Part shown: positions 1 to 6,572 of the stretch, piece by piece
How positions within the stretch are numbered: the first letter of the stretch is position 1
Layout of the letters: each line of letters starts with the position of its first letter
NCBI GenBank assembly: GCA_014376575.1
Contig: JACMRF010000055.1
Coordinates: forward strand, 1 to 15,084
Length of the DNA stretch: 15,084 nt
Direction: 5' to 3'
From: Undibacterium sp.
Lineage (GTDB): Bacteria; Pseudomonadota; Gammaproteobacteria; Burkholderiales; Burkholderiaceae
Notes under the pieces: generated by a model
Seen by the model: only the letters and a program-made list of their open reading frames with translations
Databases searched by the model: none
Told to the model about the DNA's origin: nothing
Program-made: the position numbers and the translations under genes

Positions 1-1
1 C

Positions 2-511
2 ATGCGCTTATTGCCCGGTTGCGGCATAGAGTTATTGTTGCCGGAAGCGTTTTACACGGCTTGCCGCGAAGGTGACATCCGCATCCGTCCGAGCTCTATT
101 CGCTCAGCTATTTTTTATTTAACGCAAACCTTAAGCATCAGCGCAGGTGATCTTGATGTCATCATCGCTGGCTTTGGTCTGGAAGAAACCCCAGGGCAAA
201 TCGACGAATACCGCATCAGTTTCGCGTTGAAGAAAGCGCCCGAAGTTATATACGGCGTGGTCTGGCCGCTGTATCAGCAAGATGACCAAGTTACCGCGAT
301 GGGCAATGCAAATGACGACAACTTGCCCGGCGAAATACCCGCACTGCTGACGGAATGTGGGATAAGTGAGATACAGAGAATAGAAGATATTTTCACTATG
401 GAATTTTGTGACGATTGCGGCGCACCTCTATTCGCCGACCGCGATGCCGATCTGGTCCATGCAGAAATGCCAGAGGACGCACCACCGCAAGGCTCGGAAC
501 ATTTTCACTAG
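2..511 (+). CDS. DUF2863 family protein, C-terminal part (5' end outside window)
   Basis: This is the open 3' end of a gene that runs in from the left edge. The ATG at base 2 is probably internal, because I recall family members being roughly twice this length or more. The 169 visible residues end in an acidic tail with a paired-cysteine motif (CDDCGAPLF, near residue 136) followed by a HAEMPE segment. I associate that ending with the DUF2863 proteins of Burkholderiales, whose function is unknown. The CxxC pair could bind metal, but no partner pair is visible here. There is no signal peptide or membrane segment in this part. The gene stops with TAG and is followed by a hairpin-rich intergenic region. 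The family assignment rests on recalled resemblance. Confidence 0.7.
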   Translation: MRLLPGCGIELLLPEAFYTACREGDIRIRPSSIRSAIFYLTQTLSISAGDLDVIIAGFGLEETPGQIDEYRISFALKKAPEVIYGVVWPLYQQDDQVTAMGNANDDNLPGEIPALLTECGISEIQRIEDIFTMEFCDDCGAPLFADRDADLVHAEMPEDAPPQGSEHFH

Positions 512-521
512 CTAAACTTGC

Positions 522-553
522 CCTGCTATAAGTAAAAATTTAATGCTAGCAGG
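522..553 (+). other. Stem-loop just after the DUF2863 gene
   Basis: The arms CCTGCTA (522-528) and TAGCAGG (547-553) are perfectly complementary around an 18-nt AT-rich loop, starting 10 nt after the DUF2863 stop codon. No T-run follows the 3' arm, so this is not a standard intrinsic terminator. It could stabilise the 3' end of the mRNA or be chance. Confidence 0.3.
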
Positions 554-568
554 CCGAACACGCAACAC

Positions 569-610
569 CCATGCGCCTTCGCGAGCAATATTGGCTGCGA
601 AGGCTCATGG
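569..610. other. Strong hairpin with 14-nt arms
   Basis: Arms 569-582 and 597-610 pair at 13 of 14 positions, with one C/T mismatch, around a 14-nt loop. The inner 8 bp (GCCTTCGC/GCGAAGGC) are perfect and GC-rich. No T-run follows on either strand, so it is not a classic intrinsic terminator. It could still be a Rho-assisted 3' end for the DUF2863 transcript or a REP-like intergenic repeat. The structure is read directly from the sequence; the role is inferred. Confidence 0.55.
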
Positions 611-630
611 ACATTGCGTGGTGGTCTTCT

Positions 631-729
631 GAGAACTTCTAAAAACCCTATTTTTCGACGCTCCTTCGCTTCTAAGTTATTGATTCTAATCGGTGTGATT
701 TTTCGATTTAGCGGTTCTTAGAAGTTCCC
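631..729. repeat. Putative MITE-like element with terminal inverted repeats
   Basis: Bases 631-647 and the reverse complement of 713-729 agree at 15 of 17 positions (consensus GRGAACTTCTAARAACC, the core GAACTTCTAA being perfect), enclosing about 65 bp. The copies are flanked by TTCT on both sides (627-630 and 730-733), which could be a short target duplication. The interior is AT-rich, has no ORF and holds two copies of TTTTTCGA (651-658, 699-706). Size, ends and lack of coding fit a miniature inverted-repeat element. A 4-base flank can arise by chance and no second copy is present in the window, so this remains tentative. Confidence 0.4.
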
Positions 730-733
730 TTCT

Positions 734-1046
734 CCGCTTTCAGATTTATTTTCATCGATCAATTTAAAACACCTCCATTAACGCCAGCATTCGATGCTTA
801 TGCCATTGAGTGCATGATGCGCCGCCGTTACGCCAATAGTTTTACCACCGCGATAAAGCTTGCGCGCCACGTCGGCTAACAATCAACTTGTCAATATTTA
901 CTGCTTTAAAAACCGCAGTTGTCTGCAGTTGAAGATTGCCACTGGCGCTCGTTCAAAAAACGCTGCAGCAGTGATGGTTTTCTGACTAATTTTGAATTAC
1001 TCATTTGATCCGCACTCTTTTCAAAATCCGTTGTACAATCAGTTTG
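734..1046. other. Intergenic region without a convincing gene
   Basis: This stretch between the inverted-repeat element and the acyl-CoA dehydrogenase promoter region contains no ORF with a good start and ribosome binding site. On the minus strand, 778-882 is open for 34 codons and reads like a protein tail (see findings). A 60-codon minus ORF at 906-1088 starts inside the likely promoter region and has no Shine-Dalgarno. A perfect 8-bp palindrome, TTGTACAA, lies at 1031-1038. Confidence 0.4.
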
Positions 1047-1058
1047 GAACGGTCGTGC
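1047..1058. promoter_or_regulatory. Possible TetR-type operator upstream of the acyl-CoA dehydrogenase operon
   Basis: GAACGGTCGTGC is an imperfect inverted repeat (ACG/CGT half-sites around GT), 59 bp before the first gene of the operon. Short palindromes of the form GAACG-N2-CGTTC are typical of TetR-family operators that control fatty-acid degradation genes in proteobacteria. No regulator gene is in the window, and I could not place a convincing -35/-10 pair, so this is suggestive only. Confidence 0.25.
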
Positions 1059-1117
1059 TTTTTTATTGGCAAACATAAATCGACCCATATTGACGTAGTC
1101 AACAATCAGGAGACGAA

Positions 1118-2308
1118 ATGGATTTGAACTATAGCGCTGATGATCTCGCTTTCCGTGACGAGGTACGCGCCTATCTCGATGCTAATCTTCCCGCAGACCT
1201 GCAACACAAAGTGCTCAGCCACAAACGCATGTCTAAGGATGATTTCGTGCGCTGGCACAAAATCCTCGCAAAAAAGGGCTGGGTAGCGACTGGATGGCCC
1301 GAACAATACGGCGGCACAGGCTGGACCGCCACTCAACGCCATATCTTTGAAGAAGAATGTGCACGCGCCGGCACACCACGCATCATGCCGTTTGGCGTGA
1401 TGATGGTGGCCCCGGTAATCATGGCTTTTGGTAATCAAGCACAAAAAGATTACTTCTTGCCGCGCATTTTAAATTGCGATGACTGGTGGTGTCAGGGCTA
1501 CTCCGAGCCTGGCTCTGGCTCTGATCTGGCCTCACTGAAAACACGTGCTGAACGCGTTGGCGATGAATATATCGTTAATGGCCAAAAGACCTGGACCACA
1601 TTGGCGCAGCACGCTGACATGATTTTTTGTCTGGTGCGCACTGATACCACGGTACGCAAGCAGGAAGGTATTTCATTCTTGTTGATCGATATGAAAACGC
1701 CGGGTATTACGGTCCGTCCTATCATCATGCTCGATGAAGATCACGAAGTGAATGAGGTCTTCTTCGACAACGTCAAAGTACCGGTACAAAACCTGATTGG
1801 CGAAGAAAATAAAGGCTGGACTTACGCCAAATATTTGCTAGGGCACGAGCGCACCAATATTGCTGCAGTTGGCTACGCCAAGCGCGAATTACTATTCCTC
1901 AAACGCATCGCCACCGAACATCTAAAAAATGGTAAGCCTTTGATTGACGACCCGGTTTACGCAGCCAAGATAGCGAGTCTTGAAATTGAATTAATGGCGC
2001 TGGAAATTACGGTGTTACGCGTCATTTCACAAGATAGCGGCCGCCCAGGGCCTGAGGCGTCGCTACTCAAAATCAAGGGTACAGAAATCCAGCAAAGATT
2101 GACAGAACTCATGGTGGAAGCTTTGGGACCCTACAGTTTGCCGTTTGATGTCGCGTTTATGGAAGGTGAAACCGAGCACAGCGTGATGAATGATGATGAT
2201 GCCGCGCCGCTCGCGTCGTATTATTTCAACTACCGTAAAACCTCGATCTATGGCGGCTCGAACGAGATACAGAAGAACATCATCACCCAAATGATTTTGG
2301 GTTTGTGA
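1118..2308 (+). CDS. Acyl-CoA dehydrogenase, PimC-like large subunit
   Basis: This is a flavin-dependent acyl-CoA dehydrogenase of 396 residues, which forms the alpha,beta double bond of an acyl-CoA thioester and passes electrons to ETF. The motif YSEPGSGSDLASL (128-140) is the FAD/substrate-binding signature, and YGGSNEIQKNII (378-389) is the C-terminal signature. The usual MCAD catalytic Glu (Y-E-G) is Gly here. Glu244 in LGHERTNIA sits where isovaleryl- and long-chain-type enzymes carry their base, so it is the likely catalyst. Length and ends resemble the large subunit of pimeloyl-CoA dehydrogenase (PimC). AGGAG at 1108-1112 supports the ATG at 1118. It is the first gene of a four-gene operon, 21 nt ahead of its partner. 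The acyl substrate is unknown. Confidence 0.9.
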   Translation: MDLNYSADDLAFRDEVRAYLDANLPADLQHKVLSHKRMSKDDFVRWHKILAKKGWVATGWPEQYGGTGWTATQRHIFEEECARAGTPRIMPFGVMMVAPVIMAFGNQAQKDYFLPRILNCDDWWCQGYSEPGSGSDLASLKTRAERVGDEYIVNGQKTWTTLAQHADMIFCLVRTDTTVRKQEGISFLLIDMKTPGITVRPIIMLDEDHEVNEVFFDNVKVPVQNLIGEENKGWTYAKYLLGHERTNIAAVGYAKRELLFLKRIATEHLKNGKPLIDDPVYAAKIASLEIELMALEITVLRVISQDSGRPGPEASLLKIKGTEIQQRLTELMVEALGPYSLPFDVAFMEGETEHSVMNDDDAAPLASYYFNYRKTSIYGGSNEIQKNIITQMILGL

Positions 2309-2329
2309 ACATAGCATGCGGAGATAAAA

Positions 2330-3469
2330 ATGGATTTCAATTTAAGCCAGGAACAAACACAATTTGCAGATGCGTTGCGCCGCTGGGTCAATAAGGACTA
2401 TGACTTTGAACAGCGCAAACACATCATCCGTTCTAGCGAAGGCATATCGGATACTGCGTGGTCTGCACTGGCAGAACTGGGCGCATTGGCCTTACCTATT
2501 CCCGAAGAACAGGGTGGCTTTAATGGCTCTGCCATCGATATGCTGGTGATCATGCAAGAGCTGGGACGTGGCCTGGTCATAGAGCCTTATTTCGCCACCG
2601 TGATGGGGGCAGAATTTTTGAAATTGGCGGGCAATCACAATGCATTGCTGGAGCAAATCGCGGCCGGAGAATTGAAGCTTGCCTGCGCGCTGGCAGAGAA
2701 GCAATCGCGTCATGATTTATTCGATATAACCACGCATGCTGTCAAAAACGCCGATGGCTACGTACTAAATGGGGTAAAAACTGTCGTTCTGCATGGTGGA
2801 CAAGCGGACCAACTGATAGTCTCGGCGCGCAGCAGCGACGCGCAACGTGATACGGAAGGCATCAGCCTGTTTATTGTCGATGCCAATGCGACGGGAATCA
2901 GCCGCCGCGACTATCGCACCATCGACGGATTTCGTGCCGCCGATATCACCTTCCATCAGGTGCAGCTGCCCTCGTCCAGTTTACTCGGCAACGAAGGAAA
3001 AGGATGGGAAACATTGGATGCGGTATCCGATTATGGCGCCAGTTTACTCTGCGCCGAATCTGTCGGAATCATGGAATCGATTTTCGCCGCGACGCTCGAG
3101 TATCTTAAAACCCGTCAGCAATTCGGCGTCCCTATCGGTAAATTTCAAGTACTGCAACACCGCATGGCAGAAATGTTCATGGAGATGGAGCAAGCCCGAT
3201 CGATGGCAACACTAGCCGCCGTCAAAGTCAAGTCAACAGACGTAAAAGAGCGCCGACGCACGATCTCTGCGGCCAAAGCACGCGTGGGTCAGGCAGCACG
3301 TTTTATCGGTCAACATGCGGTGCAATTGCATGGTGGGATGGGTGTTACCAACGAGCTACCGGCTGCGCACATGTTCAAACGTCTGACGACGATAGAGCTT
3401 TCACTAGGCGACACCGATCATCATCTGGCGCGTTTCGCCGCGCAGCCCGGCTTCAGATCCGCAGCCTGA
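2330..3469 (+). CDS. Acyl-CoA dehydrogenase, PimD-like small subunit
   Basis: This is a second acyl-CoA dehydrogenase paralogue (379 residues), with GGAG at 2320-2323 placed 6 nt before the ATG. RQQFG (262-266) and [11 protein letters not shown] (332-342) are the family motifs for FAD contacts across the dimer. The C-terminal region reads [11 protein letters not shown] (355-365) in place of the Y-E-G-T/S-x-x-I-Q signature, so the canonical catalytic Glu is absent. The SEPGSGSD motif is also missing: the corresponding segment is [13 protein letters not shown] (120-132). Paired genes of this kind usually encode unequal subunits of one enzyme, as in PimC/PimD or the mycobacterial FadE26/FadE27 and ChsE1/ChsE2 heteromers. 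I infer that this subunit pairs with the product of the preceding gene. Confidence 0.87.
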   Translation: MDFNLSQEQTQFADALRRWVNKDYDFEQRKHIIRSSEGISDTAWSALAELGALALPIPEEQGGFNGSAIDMLVIMQELGRGLVIEPYFATVMGAEFLKLAGNHNALLEQIAAGELKLACALAEKQSRHDLFDITTHAVKNADGYVLNGVKTVVLHGGQADQLIVSARSSDAQRDTEGISLFIVDANATGISRRDYRTIDGFRAADITFHQVQLPSSSLLGNEGKGWETLDAVSDYGASLLCAESVGIMESIFAATLEYLKTRQQFGVPIGKFQVLQHRMAEMFMEMEQARSMATLAAVKVKSTDVKERRRTISAAKARVGQAARFIGQHAVQLHGGMGVTNELPAAHMFKRLTTIELSLGDTDHHLARFAAQPGFRSAA

Positions 3470-3476
3470 TCGCTGC

Positions 3477-3496
3477 ATCGCCTTCTATCGCCTTCT
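3477..3496 (+). repeat. Tandem 10-bp duplication
   Basis: ATCGCCTTCT occurs twice with no gap (3477-3486 and 3487-3496), in the 49-nt spacer between the second acyl-CoA dehydrogenase and the first MaoC gene. It is probably a slippage duplication with no evident role. Confidence 0.6.
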
Positions 3497-3518
3497 ATTC
3501 AGAGAAAATTCAAGCAAA

Positions 3519-3983
3519 ATGACAACAACAACAACGCACCAATGGTATTTTGAAGATTTCGTCCCGGGCAAGGTCATTGAACTTGGCTCTCGCACCGTCA
3601 GCGAAGATGAAATCATCGCGTATGCAACCCAGTTTGATCCTCAGCCTTTTCACATCGACAAAGTGGCGGCTGAAGACTCCATTTTCGGCGGCGTGATTGC
3701 CAGTGGCTGGCACACTTGCGGCATGATCATGCGCTTAGTGGTAGATGGGTTTCTCAATGACTCATCGAGCATGGGTTCTCCAGGGGTGGATGAAGTGCGA
3801 TGGATTTTACCCGTCCGTCCGGGTGACACTTTAAGCGTCACGGCTGAAACTTTAGACAGTCGCCCTTCTACCTCAAAGTTGGACCGCGGCGTTGTGTTTA
3901 CTATGTGGCGTGCGACAAATCAGGATGGCAATCTGGTTTGCACGATCAAGGGCATGGGCATGTTTGGCCGCCGCCCACAATAG
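3519..3983 (+). CDS. MaoC-fold enoyl-CoA hydratase/dehydratase 1
   Basis: This is a 154-residue single hot-dog-fold protein of the MaoC/(R)-specific enoyl-CoA hydratase family, which adds water to trans-2-enoyl-CoA. The hydratase-2 signature is seen as FDPQPFHID (39-47), placing the catalytic pair at Asp40 and His45, followed by [11 protein letters not shown] (56-66). The C-terminal RPGDTL segment (100-105) is also typical. It lies 49 nt after the dehydrogenase pair and so probably hydrates their product. The Shine-Dalgarno is weak (AGAGAAAA, about 12 nt upstream). The N-terminus has a short run of Thr codons. The hydratase could work alone as a dimer or pair with the next gene's product. Confidence 0.85.
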   Translation: MTTTTTHQWYFEDFVPGKVIELGSRTVSEDEIIAYATQFDPQPFHIDKVAAEDSIFGGVIASGWHTCGMIMRLVVDGFLNDSSSMGSPGVDEVRWILPVRPGDTLSVTAETLDSRPSTSKLDRGVVFTMWRATNQDGNLVCTIKGMGMFGRRPQ

Positions 3984-3991
3984 AGGATAAT

Positions 3992-4444
3992 ATGCGCGAA
4001 ATTCATAGCTTGACGGACCTCAAAGCACTCATTGGCCAAGAAGTAGCGGTATCAGATTGGGTCGAAATCTCGCAAGAACGCGTCAATACTTTTGCAGCTG
4101 CCACGGGCGATCACCAATGGTTACACGTAGACGTAGAGCGAGCAAACCGTGAATCACCTTTTAAAGGCCCGATCGCCCACGGCTTTTTGACTTTATCTTT
4201 GCTGCCAATGTTGATGGAAAACGCCATCCACATGAGTGATGTCAACATTGGCGTGAATTACGGTCTGAATAAAGTACGGTTCCCAGCCCCCGTTTTGGTA
4301 GGCAGTAAATTACGTGCACATTTCAAATTGCTTGAAGTTGAAGATATCTCGGGGGGAGCGCAAATGATCTGGGAAGTAAAAATAGAACGAGAAGGAAGCG
4401 ACAAACCCGTTTGTGTTGCCGAATCCATTATGCTTCGTTATTAG
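3992..4444 (+). CDS. MaoC-fold enoyl-CoA hydratase/dehydratase 2
   Basis: This is a second MaoC-family hot-dog protein of 150 residues. ATGDHQWLHVD (37-47) carries the predicted catalytic Asp40 and His45, and FKGPIAHGFLTLSLLP (57-72) is the conserved helix and loop. I chose the ATG at 3992 because AGAGGA (3982-3987), which overlaps the TAG of the previous gene, gives a good ribosome binding site. The same frame opens further upstream at 3905, but that would overlap the previous gene by 79 nt. Two adjacent, dissimilar MaoC genes suggest either a heterodimeric hydratase or two enzymes for different chain types. This is the last gene of the operon. Confidence 0.87.
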   Translation: MREIHSLTDLKALIGQEVAVSDWVEISQERVNTFAAATGDHQWLHVDVERANRESPFKGPIAHGFLTLSLLPMLMENAIHMSDVNIGVNYGLNKVRFPAPVLVGSKLRAHFKLLEVEDISGGAQMIWEVKIEREGSDKPVCVAESIMLRY

Positions 4445-4472
4445 CCAAATTCACCGCGTTAATTGACTGCGT

Positions 4473-4508
4473 TTCAGAGATTGTCGGGGCTCTCCGGCAA
4501 TGTCTGAA
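4473..4508. other. Stem-loop after the fatty-acid operon
   Basis: Arms 4473-4487 and 4494-4508 pair over 15 positions with one mismatch and one G-U wobble, around the 6-nt loop GGCTCT. It starts 29 nt after the last MaoC stop, where a 3'-end structure would be expected. No T-run follows on either strand, so a classic intrinsic terminator is not supported. Confidence 0.5.
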
Positions 4509-4520
4509 CACAAAGTGACT

Positions 4521-4543
4521 GCTGCAATGCACGAGTTTGCAGC
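4521..4543. other. Second small stem-loop between convergent genes
   Basis: GCTGCAA (4521-4527) and TTGCAGC (4537-4543) form a perfect 7-bp stem with a 9-nt loop. It sits between the ends of the MaoC operon and the minus-strand nitroreductase gene. It is too weak and lacks the T-tract needed to be called a terminator. Confidence 0.3.
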
Positions 4544-4628
4544 GCAAGGGATAAAGAAAAAAAGTGAAGCGTCTGAAAGTGGCGATAAAATTATACTTGG
4601 CTGTTTCGCTTTGTATAAACCTTATTTT

Positions 4629-5210
4629 TTAAACAGTTTTGCAGGCTTCATCAAATGTCAGGCGTGGTGAGCGTGGGAAAAGTTTTTCTGCAATTCCATA
4701 GCCAAGATTACAGATGAAGTTAACTTTTATTTCTGTTCCGGCGAAAAAATTCGCATTCACTTTCTCGACATCGAACCCTGACATTGGCCCACAATCCAAA
4801 CCAATTGTGCGTGCCGCCAACATCAAATAAGCCCCTTGCAAAGATGAGTTACGAAACGCAGTGGTGTTTATTAATTCCTGATTACCCTCGAACCATGACC
4901 GCGCATCCGCATGCGGAAACAATTGCGGCAATTTTTCGTAAAATGCCATATCCATGCCAATAATCGCTGTAACTGGAGCCGTTCTTGTTTTATCTTGATT
5001 GCCTGGCGCCATACACGTCAGTAATTTGTTTTTTTCTTCAGCAGAGGTAACGAAAACAATCCGAGCAGGCGAACAATTTGCAGAAGTCGCTCCCCACTTC
5101 ATTAAATCGTAAATTTGTCGCAATTGCATGCCCGTCACAGGTTTGTCATGCCAATCATTGTGTGTACGTGCATCAGTAAATAAAGTAGCGAGATTTTCTG
5201 GCGTAAACAT
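4629..5210 (-). CDS. RutE/HadB-type nitroreductase family protein (malonic semialdehyde reductase-like)
   Basis: This 193-residue FMN-dependent oxidoreductase closely matches RutE, the 196-residue reductase that converts malonic semialdehyde to 3-hydroxypropionate in the Rut pyrimidine-degradation pathway. Diagnostic segments are [19 protein letters not shown] (36-54, FMN phosphate and ring contacts), [18 protein letters not shown] (90-107), [11 protein letters not shown] (119-129), GPMSGFD (141-147) and a [14 protein letters not shown] tail (177-190). No other rut gene is nearby, so the true substrate may be another quinone, nitro compound or aldehyde. The ATG at 5210 follows AAGGAA at suitable distance. 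An upstream extension to 5273 in the same frame lacks a ribosome binding site and family similarity. Confidence 0.88.
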   Translation of the reverse strand: MFTPENLATLFTDARTHNDWHDKPVTGMQLRQIYDLMKWGATSANCSPARIVFVTSAEEKNKLLTCMAPGNQDKTRTAPVTAIIGMDMAFYEKLPQLFPHADARSWFEGNQELINTTAFRNSSLQGAYLMLAARTIGLDCGPMSGFDVEKVNANFFAGTEIKVNFICNLGYGIAEKLFPRSPRLTFDEACKTV

Positions 5211-5330
5211 CGTTTTTTCCTTTTCTCTAATGTAAAGTCGTGAATAATAACCAAAATAAAAAACATCCAACAACGCGCCAAATAGCGATTACCAGTAAAA
5301 TCCAACTAACTTTACCCTATTTATCTCACC

Positions 5331-5762
5331 ATGTTCACACCCAGCCAACAAGATGTCAGACGTTTTTTTTGTGAGACTTTCAGAAAATATCAGGCGCATG
5401 AAATTCTAACTCCTTTAGAAATAATTGCTTCAGACTGGATTGATCAGCACAAAGAATACGACAGCGTATTAAGTGATCTTGAAACGTCGTTAACCGCCAA
5501 TTACAGCATGGAACAAGGAAACAGCAACCCATTTCTACATCTATCCATGCATCTGTCCATTGCAGAACAAATTAAAGTTGACCAACCGCGAGGAATGCGT
5601 GCAGCATTCGATATCTTGACAAAAAAATTCAGCTCCGTACATGAAGCACACCACGAGATCATGGAATGTCTTGGTGAAATGATTTGGAATTCACAGCGCA
5701 ATGGCTTACCTCCAGATGGTAACGCCTATATTGAAGCGCTCCGCAAGCGCGTTAGCTCCTAA
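5331..5762 (+). CDS. DUF1841 family protein
   Basis: This 143-residue soluble protein begins MFTPSQQDVRRFFCETF and carries NPFLHLSMHLSIAEQ (66-80) followed by DQPRGMR, which I recognise as the core of DUF1841. The family is widespread in beta- and gammaproteobacteria, and I know of no established function. His residues cluster (HLSMHLS, EAHHEIMECLG), which would permit metal binding, but this is speculation. No signal peptide or membrane helix is present. It diverges from the nitroreductase gene across a 120-bp AT-rich spacer and is closed by a clear terminator. Confidence 0.85.
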   Translation: MFTPSQQDVRRFFCETFRKYQAHEILTPLEIIASDWIDQHKEYDSVLSDLETSLTANYSMEQGNSNPFLHLSMHLSIAEQIKVDQPRGMRAAFDILTKKFSSVHEAHHEIMECLGEMIWNSQRNGLPPDGNAYIEALRKRVSS

Positions 5763-5780
5763 TGTTGCACCAATAAAAAA

Positions 5781-5804
5781 GCCACGAATTTTCGTGGCTT
5801 TTTT
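5781..5804. terminator. Bidirectional intrinsic terminator
   Basis: GCCACGAA (5781-5788) and TTCGTGGC (5791-5798) form a perfect stem with a very tight TT loop, or a 7-bp stem with a 4-nt loop. It is followed by six T (5799-5804) and preceded by six A (5775-5780), so it works in both directions. It lies 18 nt after the DUF1841 stop and 17 nt beyond the stop of the minus-strand cytochrome gene, and thus serves both convergent transcripts. Confidence 0.93.
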
Positions 5805-5821
5805 GTTTAAAAATTAAATAC

Positions 5822-6169
5822 TTATTTTTTCAAAACCAAACTACTTGGCAGGCTATTTAAGTAAGCGGCAATATTTTGAATATCAAGATTGGACAACGCC
5901 TTGGCCTGCGCACCCATGATCGCATTACCACGTCCGTAAGCACCATCAGCACCACGTTGATAAGCTTTCAAGGCTTGCGCAATATAGTCTTTGTGTTGTC
6001 CGGCAAGTTTGGGATAAGTCGGATCGATGGGAGTACTGTAGTTGGCGCCATGACACGAAGCACAATTGAATTTTTCAGCCGCTAGCTTACCCGCATCAAC
6101 ATTGCCGCCTGCAAACGCTGTAAAAGCGCACAAGGAAAGAATAAAGGCCAATAAAGTATTTTTTTTCAT
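5822..6169 (-). CDS. Small periplasmic class I cytochrome c (second gene of pair)
   Basis: This 115-residue protein has a Sec signal peptide (positive MKK, hydrophobic run, predicted cut after AFA at residue 20) and one haem-attachment motif, CASCH (36-40). Met85 in NAIMGAQA is the likely second axial ligand, and the C-terminal helix is LDIQNIAAYLNSL (95-107). This is the layout of monohaem cytochromes c of the c4/c553 half-domain type, soluble electron carriers to oxidases or from dehydrogenases. A strong AGGAG (6175-6179) precedes the ATG. It lies 14 nt after its upstream paralogue, so the two are co-transcribed. Its redox partner is not in the window. Confidence 0.92.
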   Translation of the reverse strand: MKKNTLLAFILSLCAFTAFAGGNVDAGKLAAEKFNCASCHGANYSTPIDPTYPKLAGQHKDYIAQALKAYQRGADGAYGRGNAIMGAQAKALSNLDIQNIAAYLNSLPSSLVLKK

Positions 6170-6183
6170 GTCTGCTCCTATTA

Positions 6184-6504
6184 TTATTTTTGTTGTGAGT
6201 AATAAGCGGCCAGATCAGCGATATCCTGATCTGATAAGCTACCCGCTATTCCACGCATGGATGGATGCTTTCGATCACCCTTACGATAAGCTTTTAAAGC
6301 ACTTTCAATATAAGCACCAGATTGACCGCCGATCATTGGCACTTGATAAACTTCAGGAAAAACTGCCTTGTAACCTGGAATTGCATGGCAACCGATACAC
6401 ATGGCAACCTTATTTTCGGCAGCCTTTGCATTGCCGACAACATCAGCTGCAACAGCAACTTGCGCAATGCCTAAGAGAGCGAGAATAGCGAACATTTTTT
6501 TCAT
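6184..6504 (-). CDS. Small periplasmic class I cytochrome c (first gene of pair)
   Basis: This 106-residue protein has a signal peptide (cut predicted after AVA, residue 19) and haem motif CIGCH (36-40). Met83 in PSMRGIAG is the probable axial ligand. It shares its layout with the next gene, for example YIESALKAYRKG against YIAQALKAYQRG and the helix LSDQDIADLAAYY, so the pair arose by tandem duplication. Together they resemble a split dihaem c4 cytochrome. The ribosome binding site before the ATG at 6504 is weak. An alternative ATG three codons in would not alter the mature protein. Upstream lies an FNR/Anr-like box, so expression may rise when oxygen is low. Confidence 0.9.
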   Translation of the reverse strand: MKKMFAILALLGIAQVAVAADVVGNAKAAENKVAMCIGCHAIPGYKAVFPEVYQVPMIGGQSGAYIESALKAYRKGDRKHPSMRGIAGSLSDQDIADLAAYYSQQK

Positions 6505-6527
6505 ATTAGCAGAGATAGATTTATCTA

Positions 6528-6572
6528 ATTAACAGTTTGATGTAAGTCAGCATTCTAGCTGATTACAATCAA
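6528..6572 (-). promoter_or_regulatory. FNR/Anr-like box and putative promoter of the cytochrome pair
   Basis: Read on the minus strand, 6572-6559 is TTGATTGTAATCAG, which matches the FNR/Anr consensus TTGAT-N4-ATCAA at 9 of 10 defined positions. A GTTAAT hexamer (6533-6528, minus) matches the -10 consensus at 4 of 6. It would place transcription start near 6521-6524, putting the box about 42-44 bp upstream, the class II activator position. TAGAAT at 6557-6552 is another possible -10; if that is used, the box would overlap the core promoter and repress. The sites are seen; regulation is inferred. Confidence 0.45.

Noticed and set aside
906..1088. 60-codon minus-strand ORF in the intergenic region
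   Set aside because: It has no Shine-Dalgarno, overlaps the likely promoter/operator of the dehydrogenase operon, and the translation resembles no family I know.
512..1117. CRISPR array or regularly spaced repeats
   Set aside because: Only one inverted-repeat pair and one hairpin are present; there is no repeat-spacer periodicity here or elsewhere in the window.
1106..1444. 112-codon minus-strand ORF
   Set aside because: It lies opposite the clearly real acyl-CoA dehydrogenase gene and has the skewed His/Cys-rich composition of an antisense shadow.
2847..3215. 122-codon plus-strand ORF within the second acyl-CoA dehydrogenase
   Set aside because: Out-of-frame shadow of a gene with strong family motifs; its Ser/Arg/Pro-rich translation has no domain signal.
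3905..3991. N-terminal extension of the second MaoC gene
   Set aside because: It would overlap the first MaoC gene by 79 nt, and the ATG at 3992 has a good ribosome binding site and starts at the family's usual N-terminus.
5211..5273. 21-residue N-terminal extension of the RutE-like protein
   Set aside because: There is no ribosome binding site at the upstream start, and the RutE family begins at the MFTPEN position, which has a good AAGGAA.
6066..6488. 140-codon plus-strand ORF opposite the two cytochromes
   Set aside because: It crosses two genes with signal peptides and CxxCH motifs on the other strand; it is an antisense shadow.
6559..6572. Treating the box upstream of the cytochromes as a plain terminator stem
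   Set aside because: The ATTAC/ATCAA arms do not make a usable hairpin with a T-tract, and the match to the FNR consensus explains it better.
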